Positions 24,768-34,975 of a stretch of 64,000 nt of DNA are shown piece by piece (position 1 is the stretch's first letter; the number at the start of each line of letters is the position of its first letter). The stretch covers positions 1-64,000 of the forward strand of contig JADZEE010000051.1 of assembly GCA_020850735.1 (NCBI GenBank), written 5' to 3'. The stretch comes from Gammaproteobacteria bacterium. GTDB taxonomy: Bacteria > Pseudomonadota > Gammaproteobacteria > JADZEE01. The notes under the pieces were generated by a model. That model worked only from the letters and a program-made list of their open reading frames with translations, did not search any database and was not told the origin of the DNA. The position numbers and the translations under genes are program-made.

Positions 24768-25199
24768 TCAGCTCGCCAGCAGGCAGTCGCCGGTTGGGGC
24801 GTCGACGTCGTAATAACGCGCCTCGACGCGGTTGCCTTCCGGATCGTCGAAATAGATCGATGTGCCCGTGCCGCGCGCACCCCAGCGCGGGCCGGGACCG
24901 TCGTTGACAGGGACGCGGGCGCCGTCCAGACGCGCACACAAGGCGTTCCAGTCGCTGCGGGGCAGCGCCAGGCACAGGTGGTTCAGGTTGGGTGTGCCCG
25001 TGGCCGCGCCCTCACGGCGCCAGAGCGCGAGCGGAAAGAGATCGATCACGGTCGCCGGGTCGATGCGCACCGACGGAAACGGCACGTTCCCGGCGCGAAA
25101 CGCATCGACGCGCTCGGGCGCCATGCCGAGCACTCCGACGTAGAAGGACAGCATGCGCTCGACGTCGATGACGTTGAGCACGATGTGATCGAGGTGCAT
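24768..25199 (-). CDS. VOC/glyoxalase-fold protein
   Basis: The 143-residue protein holds one vicinal-oxygen-chelate unit with two beta-alpha-beta-beta-beta motifs: LDHIVLNVIDVERMLSFYVG and, later, TSIYFDDPEGNRVEARYYD. Metal ligands are likely His3 or His5, His in LNHLCLAL, and Glu in NRVEARY. The DPEGNRVE signature is typical of fosfomycin-resistance/dioxygenase-like VOC proteins, but the reaction is unknown. I chose the ATG at 25199, two bases before the next gene's stop codon, because homology begins with it. Confidence 0.85.
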   Translation of the reverse strand: MHLDHIVLNVIDVERMLSFYVGVLGMAPERVDAFRAGNVPFPSVRIDPATVIDLFPLALWRREGAATGTPNLNHLCLALPRSDWNALCARLDGARVPVNDGPGPRWGARGTGTSIYFDDPEGNRVEARYYDVDAPTGDCLLAS

Positions 25200-25201
25200 G
25201 C

Positions 25202-27397
25202 TCAGGCGACCTGCGGCGCGCAGGCTTTGCAGCCCAGCTTCCAGCCGGCGAGCGGCAGCGAGCGCACGCGCGTCCCGGTGAGCGCGAACACCGCGTTGCA
25301 CACGGCCGCTGCGATCGGTGGCGTGCCCGGCTCACCGGCGCCGCCGAGGGCGGCGCCGCTGTCGATGATGGCCACCTCGATCGCGGGCATCTGCGCCGGC
25401 GTGAGGATCGGGTAGTCGTCGAAGTTGCTTTGCCCGACGCGCCCGCCCTCAATCGTGATGCGTTCGCCGAGCGTGGCCGACAGACCGAAGGCGATGCCGC
25501 TTTCCATCTGCATGATGACGTGCGCCGGATTCACCACGCGGCCGCAGTCGACGGCGCACCAGACCTTGTGTACGCGTACCCGGTCCGCATCGATGGCGAT
25601 CTCGGCGATCTCTGCGACCACCGAGCCGAACGACTCGTGCAGGGCGACGCCGTGTGCGCGCCGGCTGCCGTCCTCGTGCAGCCAGGCCTGCCCGCGCCAG
25701 CCGCTCATCTGCACGGCCTGGTCGAGCACCCGGCGAAAGCGTGGCGCCGCACCGAGCAATGCACGCCGGTACTCGACCGGATCACGGCGGGCGGCGTGCG
25801 CCAGCTCGTCGATGAAGCATTCCTTGAAGAAGGCGTTGAGGGAATTGCCCACGGAACGCCAGAAGCCGATCTGCACGGGCAGCGGCTCGTACACGTAGTC
25901 CACCCGCGCCGCCGGTATCGCATAGGGTTGTCCCACCAGCCCTTCGATCACCGACTCGTCGAGCGCGGGATCTTCCATGAACATGGCGAAATGCCGGCGC
26001 ATGGGACCGTCGCCGACGGCCGTGATGTGGATCGCGGCCGGCATGCCGTCGCCGTCGAGCGCGGCGCGCAGCCGTGCCGTGCCGAGCGGGCGGAAATGAT
26101 CGCGGCGGATGTCCTCCTCCCGCGACCACAGCACCTGTACCGGCCGGCCGCGGTAGCGGTTCGCCAGCGTGACGGCCTGGACGACGTAATCGAGCGTCGA
26201 GCGCCGGCCGAAGCCGCCGCCGAGGAAGGGCGTGAGCACCTCGATCGACTCGATCGGCAGCCCCGTGATCTGGGCGGCGATCTCGGCGACGAAATCCGCG
26301 CCCTGGTTCGGCGCCCAGACGGTGCAGCGACGCTCGCGCACGAGCGCGGTGCAGTTCATCGGCTCGAGCGTCGCGTGGGCGAGCAGGGGCGCGTCGTAAT
26401 CGGCACGCACGACGCGTTCCGCCGCGGCGACCACCGCGGCCGCGTCGGCGCCGCGCATTTCAGCCACTTTGCCGGGATCGTCCAGGCGCGCGCGCATGCG
26501 CGCCAGCCACGCCTCGCTGTCGAAGGTCTCGCCATCCGGGCCGTCGATCTCCACCGGCAACTGCTCGAGCGCCTGGCGGGCACGCCAGTGGCCGTCGGCG
26601 AGGACCGCAACGCCGTTCGGGATCGGTTCGACCGCAATGACGCCCGGCAGGCCGAGCACGGCATCGGCGGCGAAGGACTTGATCGCGCCGCCGACGACGG
26701 CTGACTGGCGTACCGCGGCGTACAGCATGTCTGCCGCGCGCACGTCGATGCCGAACACGGCGCTGCCATCGACTTTTTCGGCACTGTCGAGGCGCCGTAC
26801 CGGCTGGCCGATGAGGCGAAAGTCCCGCGGATCCTTCAGTGTGACCTCGGCCGGCGTGCTCAGCTGAGCCGCCACCGCGGCCAGCTCGCCGTAGCCGCGG
26901 CGCCGGCCGCTCGGTGCATGGACCACGTCGCCGCGGTCGGTGGTGCACTCGCTTGCCGGCACGTTCCAGCCCTGCGCCGCGGCCTGCACGAGCATCGCCC
27001 GGGCGGTCGCGCCGGCCCGGCGCAGCGGATCCCAGGACGAGCGCACGCTGAGCGAACCGCCGGTGAAGCGCACCGAGTTGCCGAACATGATCTTGTACGC
27101 GGGACCGTGCGGCGCCTGCACGCAGCGCATCGCGCTCATGGGCACGTCGAGCTCCTCGGCGACGAGCATCGGGATCGAGGTATAGACCGCCTGGCCCATC
27201 TCGACGAACGGGCTCTGCACGGTCACCGTGCCGTCGGCGGCAATGGCGACGAAGGCGTTGACCGTCGCCGGGGAAGCCGAGCCCGCACGCGCCGGGCGCA
27301 CGGGCAGCGACAGACCGAGCACGAGCACGCCCGCGCCTGCGCTCACGCCGGCGAGCAGGCGCCGGCGTGACAGGGACAGGTTGACGATGCCGCTCAC
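25202..27397 (-). CDS. Molybdenum hydroxylase large subunit (isoquinoline 1-oxidoreductase beta-like)
   Basis: The 731-residue molybdopterin cytosine dinucleotide-binding subunit of the xanthine oxidase family probably hydroxylates an N-heteroaromatic compound or oxidises an aldehyde. A twin-arginine signal ([19 protein letters not shown]) implies periplasmic location. Characteristic segments are [20 protein letters not shown], the GGGFGRR cofactor loop, [20 protein letters not shown], and the C-terminal [19 protein letters not shown] containing the catalytic Glu. This is the IorB/single-large-subunit branch. The GTG start overlaps the stop of the upstream iron-sulfur gene (GTGA). Confidence 0.9.
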   Translation of the reverse strand: MSGIVNLSLSRRRLLAGVSAGAGVLVLGLSLPVRPARAGSASPATVNAFVAIAADGTVTVQSPFVEMGQAVYTSIPMLVAEELDVPMSAMRCVQAPHGPAYKIMFGNSVRFTGGSLSVRSSWDPLRRAGATARAMLVQAAAQGWNVPASECTTDRGDVVHAPSGRRRGYGELAAVAAQLSTPAEVTLKDPRDFRLIGQPVRRLDSAEKVDGSAVFGIDVRAADMLYAAVRQSAVVGGAIKSFAADAVLGLPGVIAVEPIPNGVAVLADGHWRARQALEQLPVEIDGPDGETFDSEAWLARMRARLDDPGKVAEMRGADAAAVVAAAERVVRADYDAPLLAHATLEPMNCTALVRERRCTVWAPNQGADFVAEIAAQITGLPIESIEVLTPFLGGGFGRRSTLDYVVQAVTLANRYRGRPVQVLWSREEDIRRDHFRPLGTARLRAALDGDGMPAAIHITAVGDGPMRRHFAMFMEDPALDESVIEGLVGQPYAIPAARVDYVYEPLPVQIGFWRSVGNSLNAFFKECFIDELAHAARRDPVEYRRALLGAAPRFRRVLDQAVQMSGWRGQAWLHEDGSRRAHGVALHESFGSVVAEIAEIAIDADRVRVHKVWCAVDCGRVVNPAHVIMQMESGIAFGLSATLGERITIEGGRVGQSNFDDYPILTPAQMPAIEVAIIDSGAALGGAGEPGTPPIAAAVCNAVFALTGTRVRSLPLAGWKLGCKACAPQVA

Positions 27398-27858
27398 GAC
27401 GCCGTGCCGCCCCGCGCCGCGCGCCGGATCGCGCGTTCGATGCGCAGGTAGGTGCCGCAGCGGCACAGGTTGGTCATGGACGCGCGCACCTGCTCGTCGC
27501 TCGGGGACGGGTTGCTCGCCAGGAATGCGGCCGCGGCCATGATCTGGCCGGGCTGACAATAGCCGCACTGGGGCACGTCCTCGTCGATCCAGGCCTGCTG
27601 CACGGGATGCAACCGGCCGCCGACCGACAGGCCCTCGATGGTCGTCACCGCCCGCGTGCCGACGGCCTGCACGGGCAGGACGCACGAACGCACCGCCTGG
27701 CCGTCGAGGTGCACCGTGCACGTCCCGCACAGGCCCTTGCCGCAGCCGAACTTGGTGCCGGTGAGACCGAGCGTATCGCGCAGCACCCACAGCAGCGGCG
27801 TATCGTCCTCGACGTCCGCTTCGTACGTGGCGCCGTTGATGCTGAGTTTGTAGATCAC
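27394..27858 (-). CDS. (2Fe-2S)-binding small subunit of the molybdenum hydroxylase (IorA-like)
   Basis: The 154-residue electron-transfer subunit contains two [2Fe-2S] sites. The plant-ferredoxin-like N-terminus has CGKGLCGTC plus a fourth Cys in VRSCVLP. The C-terminal helical domain has CGYCQPGQ and CRCGTY. The order and spacing are exactly those of xanthine-oxidase-family small subunits. It precedes the large subunit with a 4-bp overlap, so the two are translated together. It would pass electrons from the molybdenum site to a periplasmic acceptor, perhaps a cytochrome. Confidence 0.95.
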   Translation of the reverse strand: MIYKLSINGATYEADVEDDTPLLWVLRDTLGLTGTKFGCGKGLCGTCTVHLDGQAVRSCVLPVQAVGTRAVTTIEGLSVGGRLHPVQQAWIDEDVPQCGYCQPGQIMAAAAFLASNPSPSDEQVRASMTNLCRCGTYLRIERAIRRAARGGTAS

Positions 27859-27901
27859 GGGGAGATCTCCGCCGGGGACCGTGCCGGGTGAGCGCGCCCG
27901 G

Positions 27902-28522
27902 TTACTTGCGTACGCCGCGGCTGTCGTCTCCGGCCGCCTCGCCGGGTTGCTGCGTCCAGCCGAAGCCGATCCGGCGCCACAAGTCGCGGTAGTCGTAATC
28001 GGTCTGCAGGGCCAGGTTGAGCCGGTTGTAGGCGGCGAAGTCGCTGACCACGTGCACGAGCTGAACGATGCCTTTGTCGGTCAGGCCGACGCCGCGCAGT
28101 GCCTGCACCTGCGCGTCGGTGACGCCGCGCGCATCCGCGTTCACCTCGAGCGCGAATTCGAGGATGGCACGCAGGCGCTTTTCCTCCACCGCGGACAGTC
28201 CATCCCGCAGGAAGCTCTGCACGTAGTCCTCGTCCTCGCCGAGACCGTAGTTGAGGATGGTGCAGAACGCCGCTGTGCAGTACGGGCAGCCGTTCGCTTT
28301 GGACACCGCGATGCCCACGTGCTGGATCTCCTCCATCGACAGCTCGCCGGTCTCCCACAGCACCTTGCTCGCGCCGAGCTTGGCCTTCATGAATTCGGGG
28401 AAGTTGAGTTCGATCTTGAAGTGATTCGGGACGGCGCCCTCGACCTCCGTGACCCAGTCGCAGATCGCTCGCACCGCGGGGTCGTCGACGGTTTCGGGTT
28501 CGATGATACGGACGCGGGCCAT
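27902..28522 (-). CDS. Carboxymuconolactone decarboxylase/AhpD-like protein
   Basis: The 206-residue all-helical protein has the AhpD-type active site in [13 protein letters not shown] (CxxC) with preceding Glu ([12 protein letters not shown]), as in alkylhydroperoxidase-like and carboxymuconolactone decarboxylase-family proteins. The CPYC and following H/F pattern suggest thiol-peroxidase or disulfide-relay activity rather than decarboxylation. The C-terminal half ([18 protein letters not shown]) is an extra helix seen in the longer members. It lies in the same direction as the molybdenum hydroxylase and OsmC-hydrolase genes. Confidence 0.85.
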   Translation of the reverse strand: MARVRIIEPETVDDPAVRAICDWVTEVEGAVPNHFKIELNFPEFMKAKLGASKVLWETGELSMEEIQHVGIAVSKANGCPYCTAAFCTILNYGLGEDEDYVQSFLRDGLSAVEEKRLRAILEFALEVNADARGVTDAQVQALRGVGLTDKGIVQLVHVVSDFAAYNRLNLALQTDYDYRDLWRRIGFGWTQQPGEAAGDDSRGVRK

Positions 28523-28540
28523 TGGTATTCCTCCTCGGTA

Positions 28541-29767
28541 CTATTCGCTTCGGGTAACGATGCTGATTTCGCTTTTCAGGGTCCGGTTCACCGGGCAGCG
28601 CTCGGCGATCTCGAGCAGGCGGGCCCGCTCGGCGGGCGAGAGCGCGCCCGCCAGATGAATGCGCTTGACGATGCGATCGACCATGCCCTCCCGGGTCTCG
28701 CACTCGTCGCAGTCCTCGGCGTGGATGCGGTCGTGGGCAAGGTGCACGCGGACGTCCTCGAGCGCAAGCCCCTTGCGCTCGGCATACATGCGGATGGTCA
28801 TCGAGGTGCAGGCGCCCAGCGCCGCGAGCAGCAGCTCGTAGGGGTTCGGGCCGCGATCGGCGCCGCCCGCGCTGGCGGGTTCGTCGGCGAGTAGCTGGTG
28901 CGACGCGGTCTGGATGCTGCGGGTGAAGGCGTGATTGAGCTCGCGCACCCGCACCTCGCCGGGCGCGATGGTGTCGGCCTGCCCGCCGGCCGCGGGCTGC
29001 GTCGCGGTGCCGCCGACATAGCGCGACGCCCAGGCGGCGATCAGGGCGCCGGCGTACTCGGCATCCGAGGCACGGCCGAGCAGGTGATCGGCGCCGTCGA
29101 GGCACACGAAGCTCTTGGGATGGCGCGCGGCCATGTAGATGCGCGCGGCCTCCTCGATCGGTACGACGGTGTCGCCCGGCGCGTGCAGGATCAGCAGCGC
29201 CCGTCCCAGCCGGCCAATGTGATCGGTGGTGTTGTGGCGGCGGATGTCCTCGAGGAACTGGCGGCGCAGCCGGAACGCCCGGCCGCCCATTTCGACGCGG
29301 GCCTCGCCCGTGGCGATCAACTCGGCCTGCGCATCGCGCAGCAGGTGGGTGAGGTGGTCGGCCGTGGCGGGCGCGCCGATGGTCGCGACCGCGCGCACGG
29401 CAGGCAGTTGATGCGCCGCAGCGAGCACCGCCGCGCCCCCGAGGCTGTGGCCGATCAGCAGCGTCGGCGGTTCATGGGTGGTTTCGAGATGGCGCGCGGC
29501 CGCGACGAGATCCTCGAGGTTGGTGGAAAAGCTGGTGTTGGCGAAGTCGCCCTCGCTGGCGCCCAGACCGGTGAAGTCGAAACGCAGCACGGCGATGCCG
29601 CCGGCTGCGAGCGCGCGGCTGACGCGCGTCGCCGTGTGCAGGTCCTTGGAGCAGCTGAAGCAGTGCGCGAACAAGGCGTAGGCGGTCGTTTCGCCGTCCG
29701 GCAGCTCGAGCGCGGCGGCGAGACTCTCGCCGCGGTCGTTGGCGAAATTCATTCGGATACGTGACAT
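28541..29767 (-). CDS. Fused alpha/beta hydrolase-OsmC protein
   Basis: The 408-residue protein has two domains. Residues 1-250 form a serine alpha/beta hydrolase with [18 protein letters not shown], the nucleophile elbow GHSLGG (Ser108), APGDTVVP (acid) and DGADHLLG (His). From about 265 the protein is OsmC/Ohr-like: [20 protein letters not shown] and [10 protein letters not shown] hold the two redox cysteines of organic hydroperoxide reductases. The combination is a known bifunctional architecture, thought to hydrolyse and reduce lipid-derived hydroperoxides. It is adjacent to the AhpD-like gene, so a peroxide-defence pair is plausible. Confidence 0.9.
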   Translation of the reverse strand: MSRIRMNFANDRGESLAAALELPDGETTAYALFAHCFSCSKDLHTATRVSRALAAGGIAVLRFDFTGLGASEGDFANTSFSTNLEDLVAAARHLETTHEPPTLLIGHSLGGAAVLAAAHQLPAVRAVATIGAPATADHLTHLLRDAQAELIATGEARVEMGGRAFRLRRQFLEDIRRHNTTDHIGRLGRALLILHAPGDTVVPIEEAARIYMAARHPKSFVCLDGADHLLGRASDAEYAGALIAAWASRYVGGTATQPAAGGQADTIAPGEVRVRELNHAFTRSIQTASHQLLADEPASAGGADRGPNPYELLLAALGACTSMTIRMYAERKGLALEDVRVHLAHDRIHAEDCDECETREGMVDRIVKRIHLAGALSPAERARLLEIAERCPVNRTLKSEISIVTRSE

Positions 29768-29907
29768 GCGCGTCGGCAGCGGGCAGCGGGAGCGGATGGT
29801 GCGACGGTAATACAGACCGGGCCCGTGCGGAAGTGGCCGCTATCCCGTCGCAGCCGCCGGAAGCTTTCCCGTATACTCGGCCGTCGGACTACGCAGAGGG
29901 CGCGCTC

Positions 29908-30933
29908 GTGCCGATCACTCACCCCAGGTTCAAGGCCGCCGCAGTGCAGGCGGCGCCGGTGTTCCTCGATCTCGATGCGACCGTGGACAAGGCCATCGGC
30001 CTCATCGAGGAGGCGGCCGCACGGGGCGCGTCGCTCATCGCGTTCCCCGAGACGTGGATCCCAGGCTACCCGTTCTGGGTCTGGCTCGGGGCGCCGGCCT
30101 GGGGCATGCAGTTCGTGCAGCGCTACCACGACAACTCGCTGGTCGTGGGCTCCGGGCAGTACGAGCGCCTGCGCGCCGCAGCGCTCGACAACGGCATCCA
30201 CGTGATGCTCGGTTACAGCGAACGGGAGGCCGGGAGCCTGTATCTGGCGCAAACCCTGTTCGACTCCGCGGGACAGGTGCTGTTCGATCGCCGCAAGCTC
30301 AAACCCACGCACGTCGAGCGCACCCTGTTCGGTGAAGGCGGTGGCAGCGATCTGGCGGTGGTCGACACGGCGATCGGGCGGATTGGCGCGCTGTGTTGCT
30401 GGGAACATCTGCAACCGTTGACCAAGTACGCCATGTATTCCCTGCACGAGCAGGTACACGTCGCCGCCTGGCCGAGCTTCAGCCTCTATCCGGGGCTCGC
30501 CTACGCGCTCGGCCCGGATCTCAATACCTCGGCGAGCCAGCTGTACGCTGCCGAGGGGCAGTGCTTCGTGCTGGCACCGTGCGCCGTGATCAGCCCGGAG
30601 ATGATCGAGATGATGTGCGATAGCGACGATAAGCGCGCCCTCATCCGCGCCGGCGGCGGGCACGCGCGCATCTTCGGGCCGGACGGCGCACCGCTTTGCG
30701 AAGCGCTGCCCGAGAACGCCGAAGGATTGGTTTACGCCGACATCGATCTCGGACTCATCACGCTCGCCAAGGTGGCGGCGGATCCGGTCGGCCACTACGC
30801 CCGTCCGGACGTCACCCAGCTGCTCCTCAACCGCGCGCCGCGCCGGCCGGTGCAGGCGATGCGGCCGCGTTACGAGGCGGTGGTCCCCGAGGACGAAGTG
30901 GTCCCCGAAGTGCTGCCGCACGCCGAGCGCTGA
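29908..30933 (+). CDS. Nitrilase (carbon-nitrogen hydrolase)
   Basis: The 341-residue enzyme hydrolyses nitriles to carboxylates and ammonia. The catalytic triad is visible: Glu48 in [11 protein letters not shown], Lys130 in DRRKLKPTH, and Cys164 in [15 protein letters not shown] with the PGYPFW segment is characteristic of aliphatic/arylacetonitrilase-type nitrilases rather than amidases. The start is GTG at 29908 with CAGAGGG upstream. A longer frame to 29761 overlaps the promoter region of the divergent hydrolase gene. gshA follows after 43 bp. Confidence 0.93.
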   Translation: MPITHPRFKAAAVQAAPVFLDLDATVDKAIGLIEEAAARGASLIAFPETWIPGYPFWVWLGAPAWGMQFVQRYHDNSLVVGSGQYERLRAAALDNGIHVMLGYSEREAGSLYLAQTLFDSAGQVLFDRRKLKPTHVERTLFGEGGGSDLAVVDTAIGRIGALCCWEHLQPLTKYAMYSLHEQVHVAAWPSFSLYPGLAYALGPDLNTSASQLYAAEGQCFVLAPCAVISPEMIEMMCDSDDKRALIRAGGGHARIFGPDGAPLCEALPENAEGLVYADIDLGLITLAKVAADPVGHYARPDVTQLLLNRAPRRPVQAMRPRYEAVVPEDEVVPEVLPHAER

Positions 30934-30976
30934 GCGCGGCGACGTTTTTCCCCGCGGATCGTAGCGCCCGTCGTTC

Positions 30977-32548
30977 ATGCACGCTCGCACCGAGCAGCGT
31001 TTGCGGCGCATCGTCGACGCCGGCGGTACAGCGCTGCTCGGCCGCAGTCGCAAGGGCATCGAGAAGGAAAGCCTGCGCGTCGCCCGTGACGGCAGCATCG
31101 CGCAGACGCCACACCCGGTCGGACTCGGCTCGGCGCTGACCCATCCTTACATCACGACCGACTATTCCGAGGCGCTGATCGAGCTCATCACACCACCGTT
31201 CGCGGACGTGCGCGAGACGCTCGGTTTCCTCGACCGCGTGCACCAGTTCGTGTACGCGACGCTCGACAACGAGCTGCTGTGGGCGACGTCGATGCCCTGC
31301 GCCGTGGGCGACGACCGCCAGATCCCGATCGCGCAGTACGGGAGCTCCAACATCGGCCGCATGAAGCACGTATACCGTGTCGGCCTGGACTGGCGTTACG
31401 GACGGCGCATGCAGGCGATATCGGGCGTGCACTTCAATTTCTCCTTCGCCGACGATCTGTGGCGTCTGCTCCAGGAAGAGGAGGAGGACGCCGGCACCCT
31501 GCAGGATTTCGTGTCCGAGAACTATTTCGCCATCATTCGCAACTTCCAGCGCCTCGCCTGGGTGGTGCCCTACCTGTTCGGCGCTTCGCCCGCGGTGTGC
31601 AAGTCGTTCCTGAGCGGACGCGCCAGCCGCTTCGAGGAACTGGACCCGAGCACCTGGTACATGCCCTACGCGACCTCACTGCGCATGAGCGACATCGGCT
31701 ACCAGAACAAGAACCAGACCGCGCTCGGCGTGTCCTACGACTCGCTGGACAGCTACGTCACCAGCCTCGGTCACGCCATCCGCACGCCCTACCCGGAGTA
31801 CGAGGCCATCGGCGTGCGCGAGGACGGCGAATACCGGCAGCTCAACACCAACGTGCTGCAGATCGAGAACGAGTACTACAGCTACGTACGCCCCAAACAG
31901 ACCACGCGTTCGGGCGAGAAGCCCACGCACGCGCTCAGGGCGCGCGGCGTGGAGTACGTCGAGGTACGCGCCCTCGACGTCAATGTGTTCGAGCCGTCCG
32001 GCGTCGGCGAAACGGAGCTGCGATTCATCGAGGCGCTGCTGCTGTACTGCCTGATCCTGGACAGCCCGCCCGTCACCGCCCAGGCGCTGCGCGTCATCAA
32101 CTACAACGAGCTGACGGTGGCGCTGCGCGGCCGCGAACCGGGACTGAAGCTCCAGCAGGACGGCCGCTGGCGGCCGCTGACGGAATGGCTCGCCGAGATC
32201 TGCCTTGATCTGGAGGCGATCGCCGCGATCCTGGACGGCAACGTTGAGGGTCGTCCCTACGCCGGGGCCGTTCGTGCGCAGCTCGACAAGCTCGCCGCGC
32301 CCGAAACGTTACCCTCGGCCCGCATCCTGGCGCGTATGCGCGAGCGCGGCCATTCGTTCTCGGAGTTCGGTATGGTGATGTCGCGTCGCCACGAGTCCTG
32401 GTTTCGCGGCCGCGGCCTCGATCCGGCAGTGCGCACCGAGTTCGAGGCCCTGGCGCGCCGGTCGATCGAGGAGCAGCGCGCCATCGAGGCGGCCGATGAC
32501 GTCACCTTCGAGGAATATCTCGCGCGCTACTTTGCGTCGAGCGCGTGA
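30977..32548 (+). CDS. gshA: Glutamate-cysteine ligase (E. coli-type)
   Basis: The 523-residue protein catalyses ATP-dependent formation of gamma-glutamylcysteine, the first step of glutathione synthesis. The E. coli-type family is evident from GRSRKGIEKESLRV (glutamate/Mg site), TTDYSEALIELITPP, QYGSSNIGRMKHVYRVGL and AISGVHFNFSFAD. Also present are SLRMSDIGYQNKNQ and EYVEVRALDVNVF. This class is typical of gammaproteobacteria and supports that placement of the organism. No gshB is in the window. The ATG is 43 bp after nitrilase, with no strong ribosome-binding site. Confidence 0.97.
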   Translation: MHARTEQRLRRIVDAGGTALLGRSRKGIEKESLRVARDGSIAQTPHPVGLGSALTHPYITTDYSEALIELITPPFADVRETLGFLDRVHQFVYATLDNELLWATSMPCAVGDDRQIPIAQYGSSNIGRMKHVYRVGLDWRYGRRMQAISGVHFNFSFADDLWRLLQEEEEDAGTLQDFVSENYFAIIRNFQRLAWVVPYLFGASPAVCKSFLSGRASRFEELDPSTWYMPYATSLRMSDIGYQNKNQTALGVSYDSLDSYVTSLGHAIRTPYPEYEAIGVREDGEYRQLNTNVLQIENEYYSYVRPKQTTRSGEKPTHALRARGVEYVEVRALDVNVFEPSGVGETELRFIEALLLYCLILDSPPVTAQALRVINYNELTVALRGREPGLKLQQDGRWRPLTEWLAEICLDLEAIAAILDGNVEGRPYAGAVRAQLDKLAAPETLPSARILARMRERGHSFSEFGMVMSRRHESWFRGRGLDPAVRTEFEALARRSIEEQRAIEAADDVTFEEYLARYFASSA

Positions 32549-32672
32549 ACCGGCCGCAGCGGCCGTATCCGCCGTGGCGCGGATCGCCGATCGACACCCT
32601 GGCACTCGCGGGTCACGGGCGGTGCGGCCGGTCCCGCGTGCGCGGTCCGACCGGACTCCCGCCAGGCGGCTG

Positions 32673-32696
32673 GAAATGCGACTCTGACCCCGGTTT
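32673..32696 (+). repeat. 24-bp dispersed motif, copy 1
   Basis: GAAATGCGACTCTGACCCCG plus GTTT occurs between the convergent ends of gshA and the SDR gene. A copy in the opposite orientation with one mismatch lies at 57487-57510. The core TCTGACCCCGGTTT is reminiscent of short repeats scattered beside REP-associated transposases; that association is from memory. Confidence 0.65.
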
Positions 32697-32712
32697 TGGC
32701 GGCCGGCGGCGC

Positions 32713-33528
32713 TCAGGCCGCGGGGTGCCAGCCGGCGTCGGCGAACAGCTCGCCGCTGACTGCGGAGTTCGACACCATGAAGCAGATCGCGTCGGCGATC
32801 TCGGCCGGGCGGATCAGGCGGCCGAGCTGGGTCGCCGGCAGCACGTGTTTGGCGATGTAGTCCTCGCCGAGCGCGCGCACCATCGGCGTGTCGGTGAAGC
32901 CGGGGTGGATCACGCCACAGCGCACGCCGTGGTAGATGGCTTCCTTGCGCAGCGTCGCGGCCGCGCCCTCGAGACCGGCCTTGGAAGTCGCGTAAGCGAG
33001 CTGGCCGCGGTTGCCCTGCGAGGACACCGAGCCGATGAAGATGATCGCGCCCTGCACGCCTTCTCTCGGATCCCATCGCTGCAGGTCCCTGCCGACCCGG
33101 TAGTCGGCCATGCGCGCGACCATCTCGAGCGCCCAGTAGATGGGCGCGATGAGATCGACCTCGGTGACCAGGCGGAAGGTTTCGACCGGATAGATCTCGG
33201 CCTTGCCGGTGGATCGGTTCATCTTCACCGACAGCGCGTCGCGGGTGATGCCGGCCGCGGGAATGCAGATATTGACCACGCCGTGGCGCGTGCACAGTTC
33301 GTCGTAGACGCGGGTACGGAAGGCATCGTCGGAGACGTTGCCCCGGAAGGGGACGGCGACGTCACGCCCGCTCGCGGTGTTGATCGCGGTGGCGCTGGCG
33401 TCGACTTCGGCCGTCAGGTCCACCAGCGCGACGGTCTTGGCGCCACGGCGGGCGATGTCGGCGGCGACGGCCTGACCGATACCGCTCGCGGCACCCGTGA
33501 TCACTGCTACCTTGTCCTTGATATCCAA
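32713..33528 (-). CDS. Short-chain dehydrogenase/reductase
   Basis: The 271-residue classical SDR has ITGAASGIGQAVAADIARRG as its dinucleotide-binding site, the strand-end Asp in VALVDL (NAD preference), IPAAGITRD in place of NNAG, GSVSSQGN with the catalytic Ser, and YATSK (YxxxK). The tail GELFADAGWHPAA is the usual SDR C-terminus. It is unusual in a long insertion (SVKMNRSTGKAEIYPVETFR) between NAG and the catalytic Ser. AAGGAGAGG lies just upstream of the ATG. Two 13-bp direct repeats occur in its upstream region. The substrate is unknown. Confidence 0.9.
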   Translation of the reverse strand: MDIKDKVAVITGAASGIGQAVAADIARRGAKTVALVDLTAEVDASATAINTASGRDVAVPFRGNVSDDAFRTRVYDELCTRHGVVNICIPAAGITRDALSVKMNRSTGKAEIYPVETFRLVTEVDLIAPIYWALEMVARMADYRVGRDLQRWDPREGVQGAIIFIGSVSSQGNRGQLAYATSKAGLEGAAATLRKEAIYHGVRCGVIHPGFTDTPMVRALGEDYIAKHVLPATQLGRLIRPAEIADAICFMVSNSAVSGELFADAGWHPAA

Positions 33529-33565
33529 ACGCCTCTCCTTAAGGTTGTCCGTACGAAACCGTTAC

Positions 33566-33614
33566 TGCGCTGCAATATAACGCATTCTACCGCGGAGTTG
33601 ATGCGCTGCAATAT
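33566..33614 (-). promoter_or_regulatory. Pair of 13-bp direct repeats upstream of the SDR gene
   Basis: TGCGCTGCAATAT occurs at 33566-33578 and 33602-33614, with start points 36 bp apart, between the divergent SDR and msrA genes and within the AT-richest part of the gap. The arrangement suggests an operator bound by a regulator; the regulator is unknown. Confidence 0.4.
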
Positions 33615-33788
33615 CGAACCCGCCCGGCGGGAATCTCCGCAGCCCCGGGCGGTCACAGGGAGGGTAGGGCCGGTCCCCGCCCCGCGTGCGGCGCCGGGGG
33701 CGGGCACGTGCCGCGGGTCGGACCCGATATGCTGGCCGTGACGATGTCACCCGGAACGGGCCCGGGATCGCCCGCAGGAGGTTGAACG

Positions 33789-34439
33789 ATGCGGTTGCAC
33801 ACACTCCATGAGCTGCCGGACGCCGGACGGGCGCTGCCGGGGCGTGCTGAGCGTATGCCGGTGCCGGAGCGCCATTACGTCCATGGTCATTCGCTGGTGC
33901 CGCCGTTTCCCGCCGATCTGGAGCTCGCGCAATTGGGACTCGGCTGTTTCTGGGGCGCCGAGCGCAAGCTCTGGCAGTGCCCGGGCGTTTACACCACTGC
34001 GGTCGGCTACGCCGGCGGGCAGACGCCGAACCCGATCTACGAGGAGGTGTGCAGCGGCATGACCGGTCACGCCGAAGTCGTGCTGGTGGTTTTCGATCCG
34101 CGGGTGACGAGCTACGCGGCGCTGCTCAAGACCTTCTGGGAGGCGCACGATCCAACTCAGGGCATGCGCCAGGGCAACGACGTGGGGACTCAGTACCGCT
34201 CGGCTATCTACGTCTATTCGCCGGCGCAACGCGCCACGGCGCTGGCGTCGCGCGACGCGTACCAGAAGGCGCTCGCGGCGGCGCGCATGGGCGCGATCAC
34301 GACCGAGATCCGCGACGCGCCGGAGTTCTATTACGCCGAGCCATATCACCAGCAGTACCTGGCGAAGAATCCCGGCGGTTATTGCGGACTGGGCGGTACC
34401 GGTGTCGCCTGTCCGGCCGGCGCGGGCGTGGCGGCCTGA
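33789..34439 (+). CDS. msrA: Peptide methionine sulfoxide reductase A
   Basis: The 216-residue enzyme reduces methionine-S-sulfoxide in proteins and free methionine. The catalytic motif GLGCFWGAE is at about 52-60. [33 protein letters not shown] and [14 protein letters not shown] are characteristic. Resolving cysteines are in [14 protein letters not shown] at the C-terminus. It is the E. coli-like long form with an N-terminal extension of about 45 residues. GCAGGAGG precedes the ATG. The gap 34440-34679 shows no gene. Confidence 0.96.
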   Translation: MRLHTLHELPDAGRALPGRAERMPVPERHYVHGHSLVPPFPADLELAQLGLGCFWGAERKLWQCPGVYTTAVGYAGGQTPNPIYEEVCSGMTGHAEVVLVVFDPRVTSYAALLKTFWEAHDPTQGMRQGNDVGTQYRSAIYVYSPAQRATALASRDAYQKALAAARMGAITTEIRDAPEFYYAEPYHQQYLAKNPGGYCGLGGTGVACPAGAGVAA

Positions 34440-34679
34440 TCGCTTGCGACATTCGACGGCGCGGCGGCCACCGCCGCCCGCGGCAGTGTCGCGACGTGCC
34501 GATCCGGTGGCGCCATCGGGACCGGCGCCGGCGCGGTGCGCCGTGGCGCCGATCGTGCGACCGGCCTCCTGCAGTCGCGCCGTCGGGCCGCGGGCAGCGG
34601 ACGACAGGGCCACAAGTGCTTGATTTCGAGGCCCTGGGCGAGGCCCCGGGCGGCAGCGACCGTGCCGGCGCGGCGACGA

Positions 34680-34925
34680 TCAGTCCGCTTCTTCCTCGAC
34701 GCAGATGCCCCACATGACGATGTATTCGTGCACGGTGGTGCGTTGCACGGACCACAGCAGCTCGTCGGACTCGCGGAACAGGCCGTTGCCGCGCCAAGCT
34801 TCGTGGCGGCCCGGAAACATGTCGCGGGTCGCCAGTCCGGCGTTGATGAGCTGGTCCCGCGTGCCGCGGTAACAGACTCCGTGCTCGTTGCGAAACACGC
34901 GGATCTGCTTCATGCGGCTGATCAT
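34680..34925 (-). CDS. Small hypothetical protein
   Basis: The protein has at most 81 residues; the start could be ATG 34925 or 34913 (MKQIRVFRNE), neither with a convincing ribosome-binding site. The sequence is balanced and well folded in appearance, with VCYRGTRDQLINAGLATRDM, FPGRHEAWRGNGLF and an acidic tail (EEEAD). No signal peptide or membrane segment is present. Codon use fits the genome, so I consider it a real gene of unknown function. It is upstream of the diguanylate cyclase 3' end in the same orientation. Confidence 0.6.
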   Translation of the reverse strand: MISRMKQIRVFRNEHGVCYRGTRDQLINAGLATRDMFPGRHEAWRGNGLFRESDELLWSVQRTTVHEYIVMWGICVEEEAD

Positions 34926-34975
34926 AACGCAGGAGGATTGCGCCCTGTTAAGCCAGACACGTGCGCCCGGCGACG

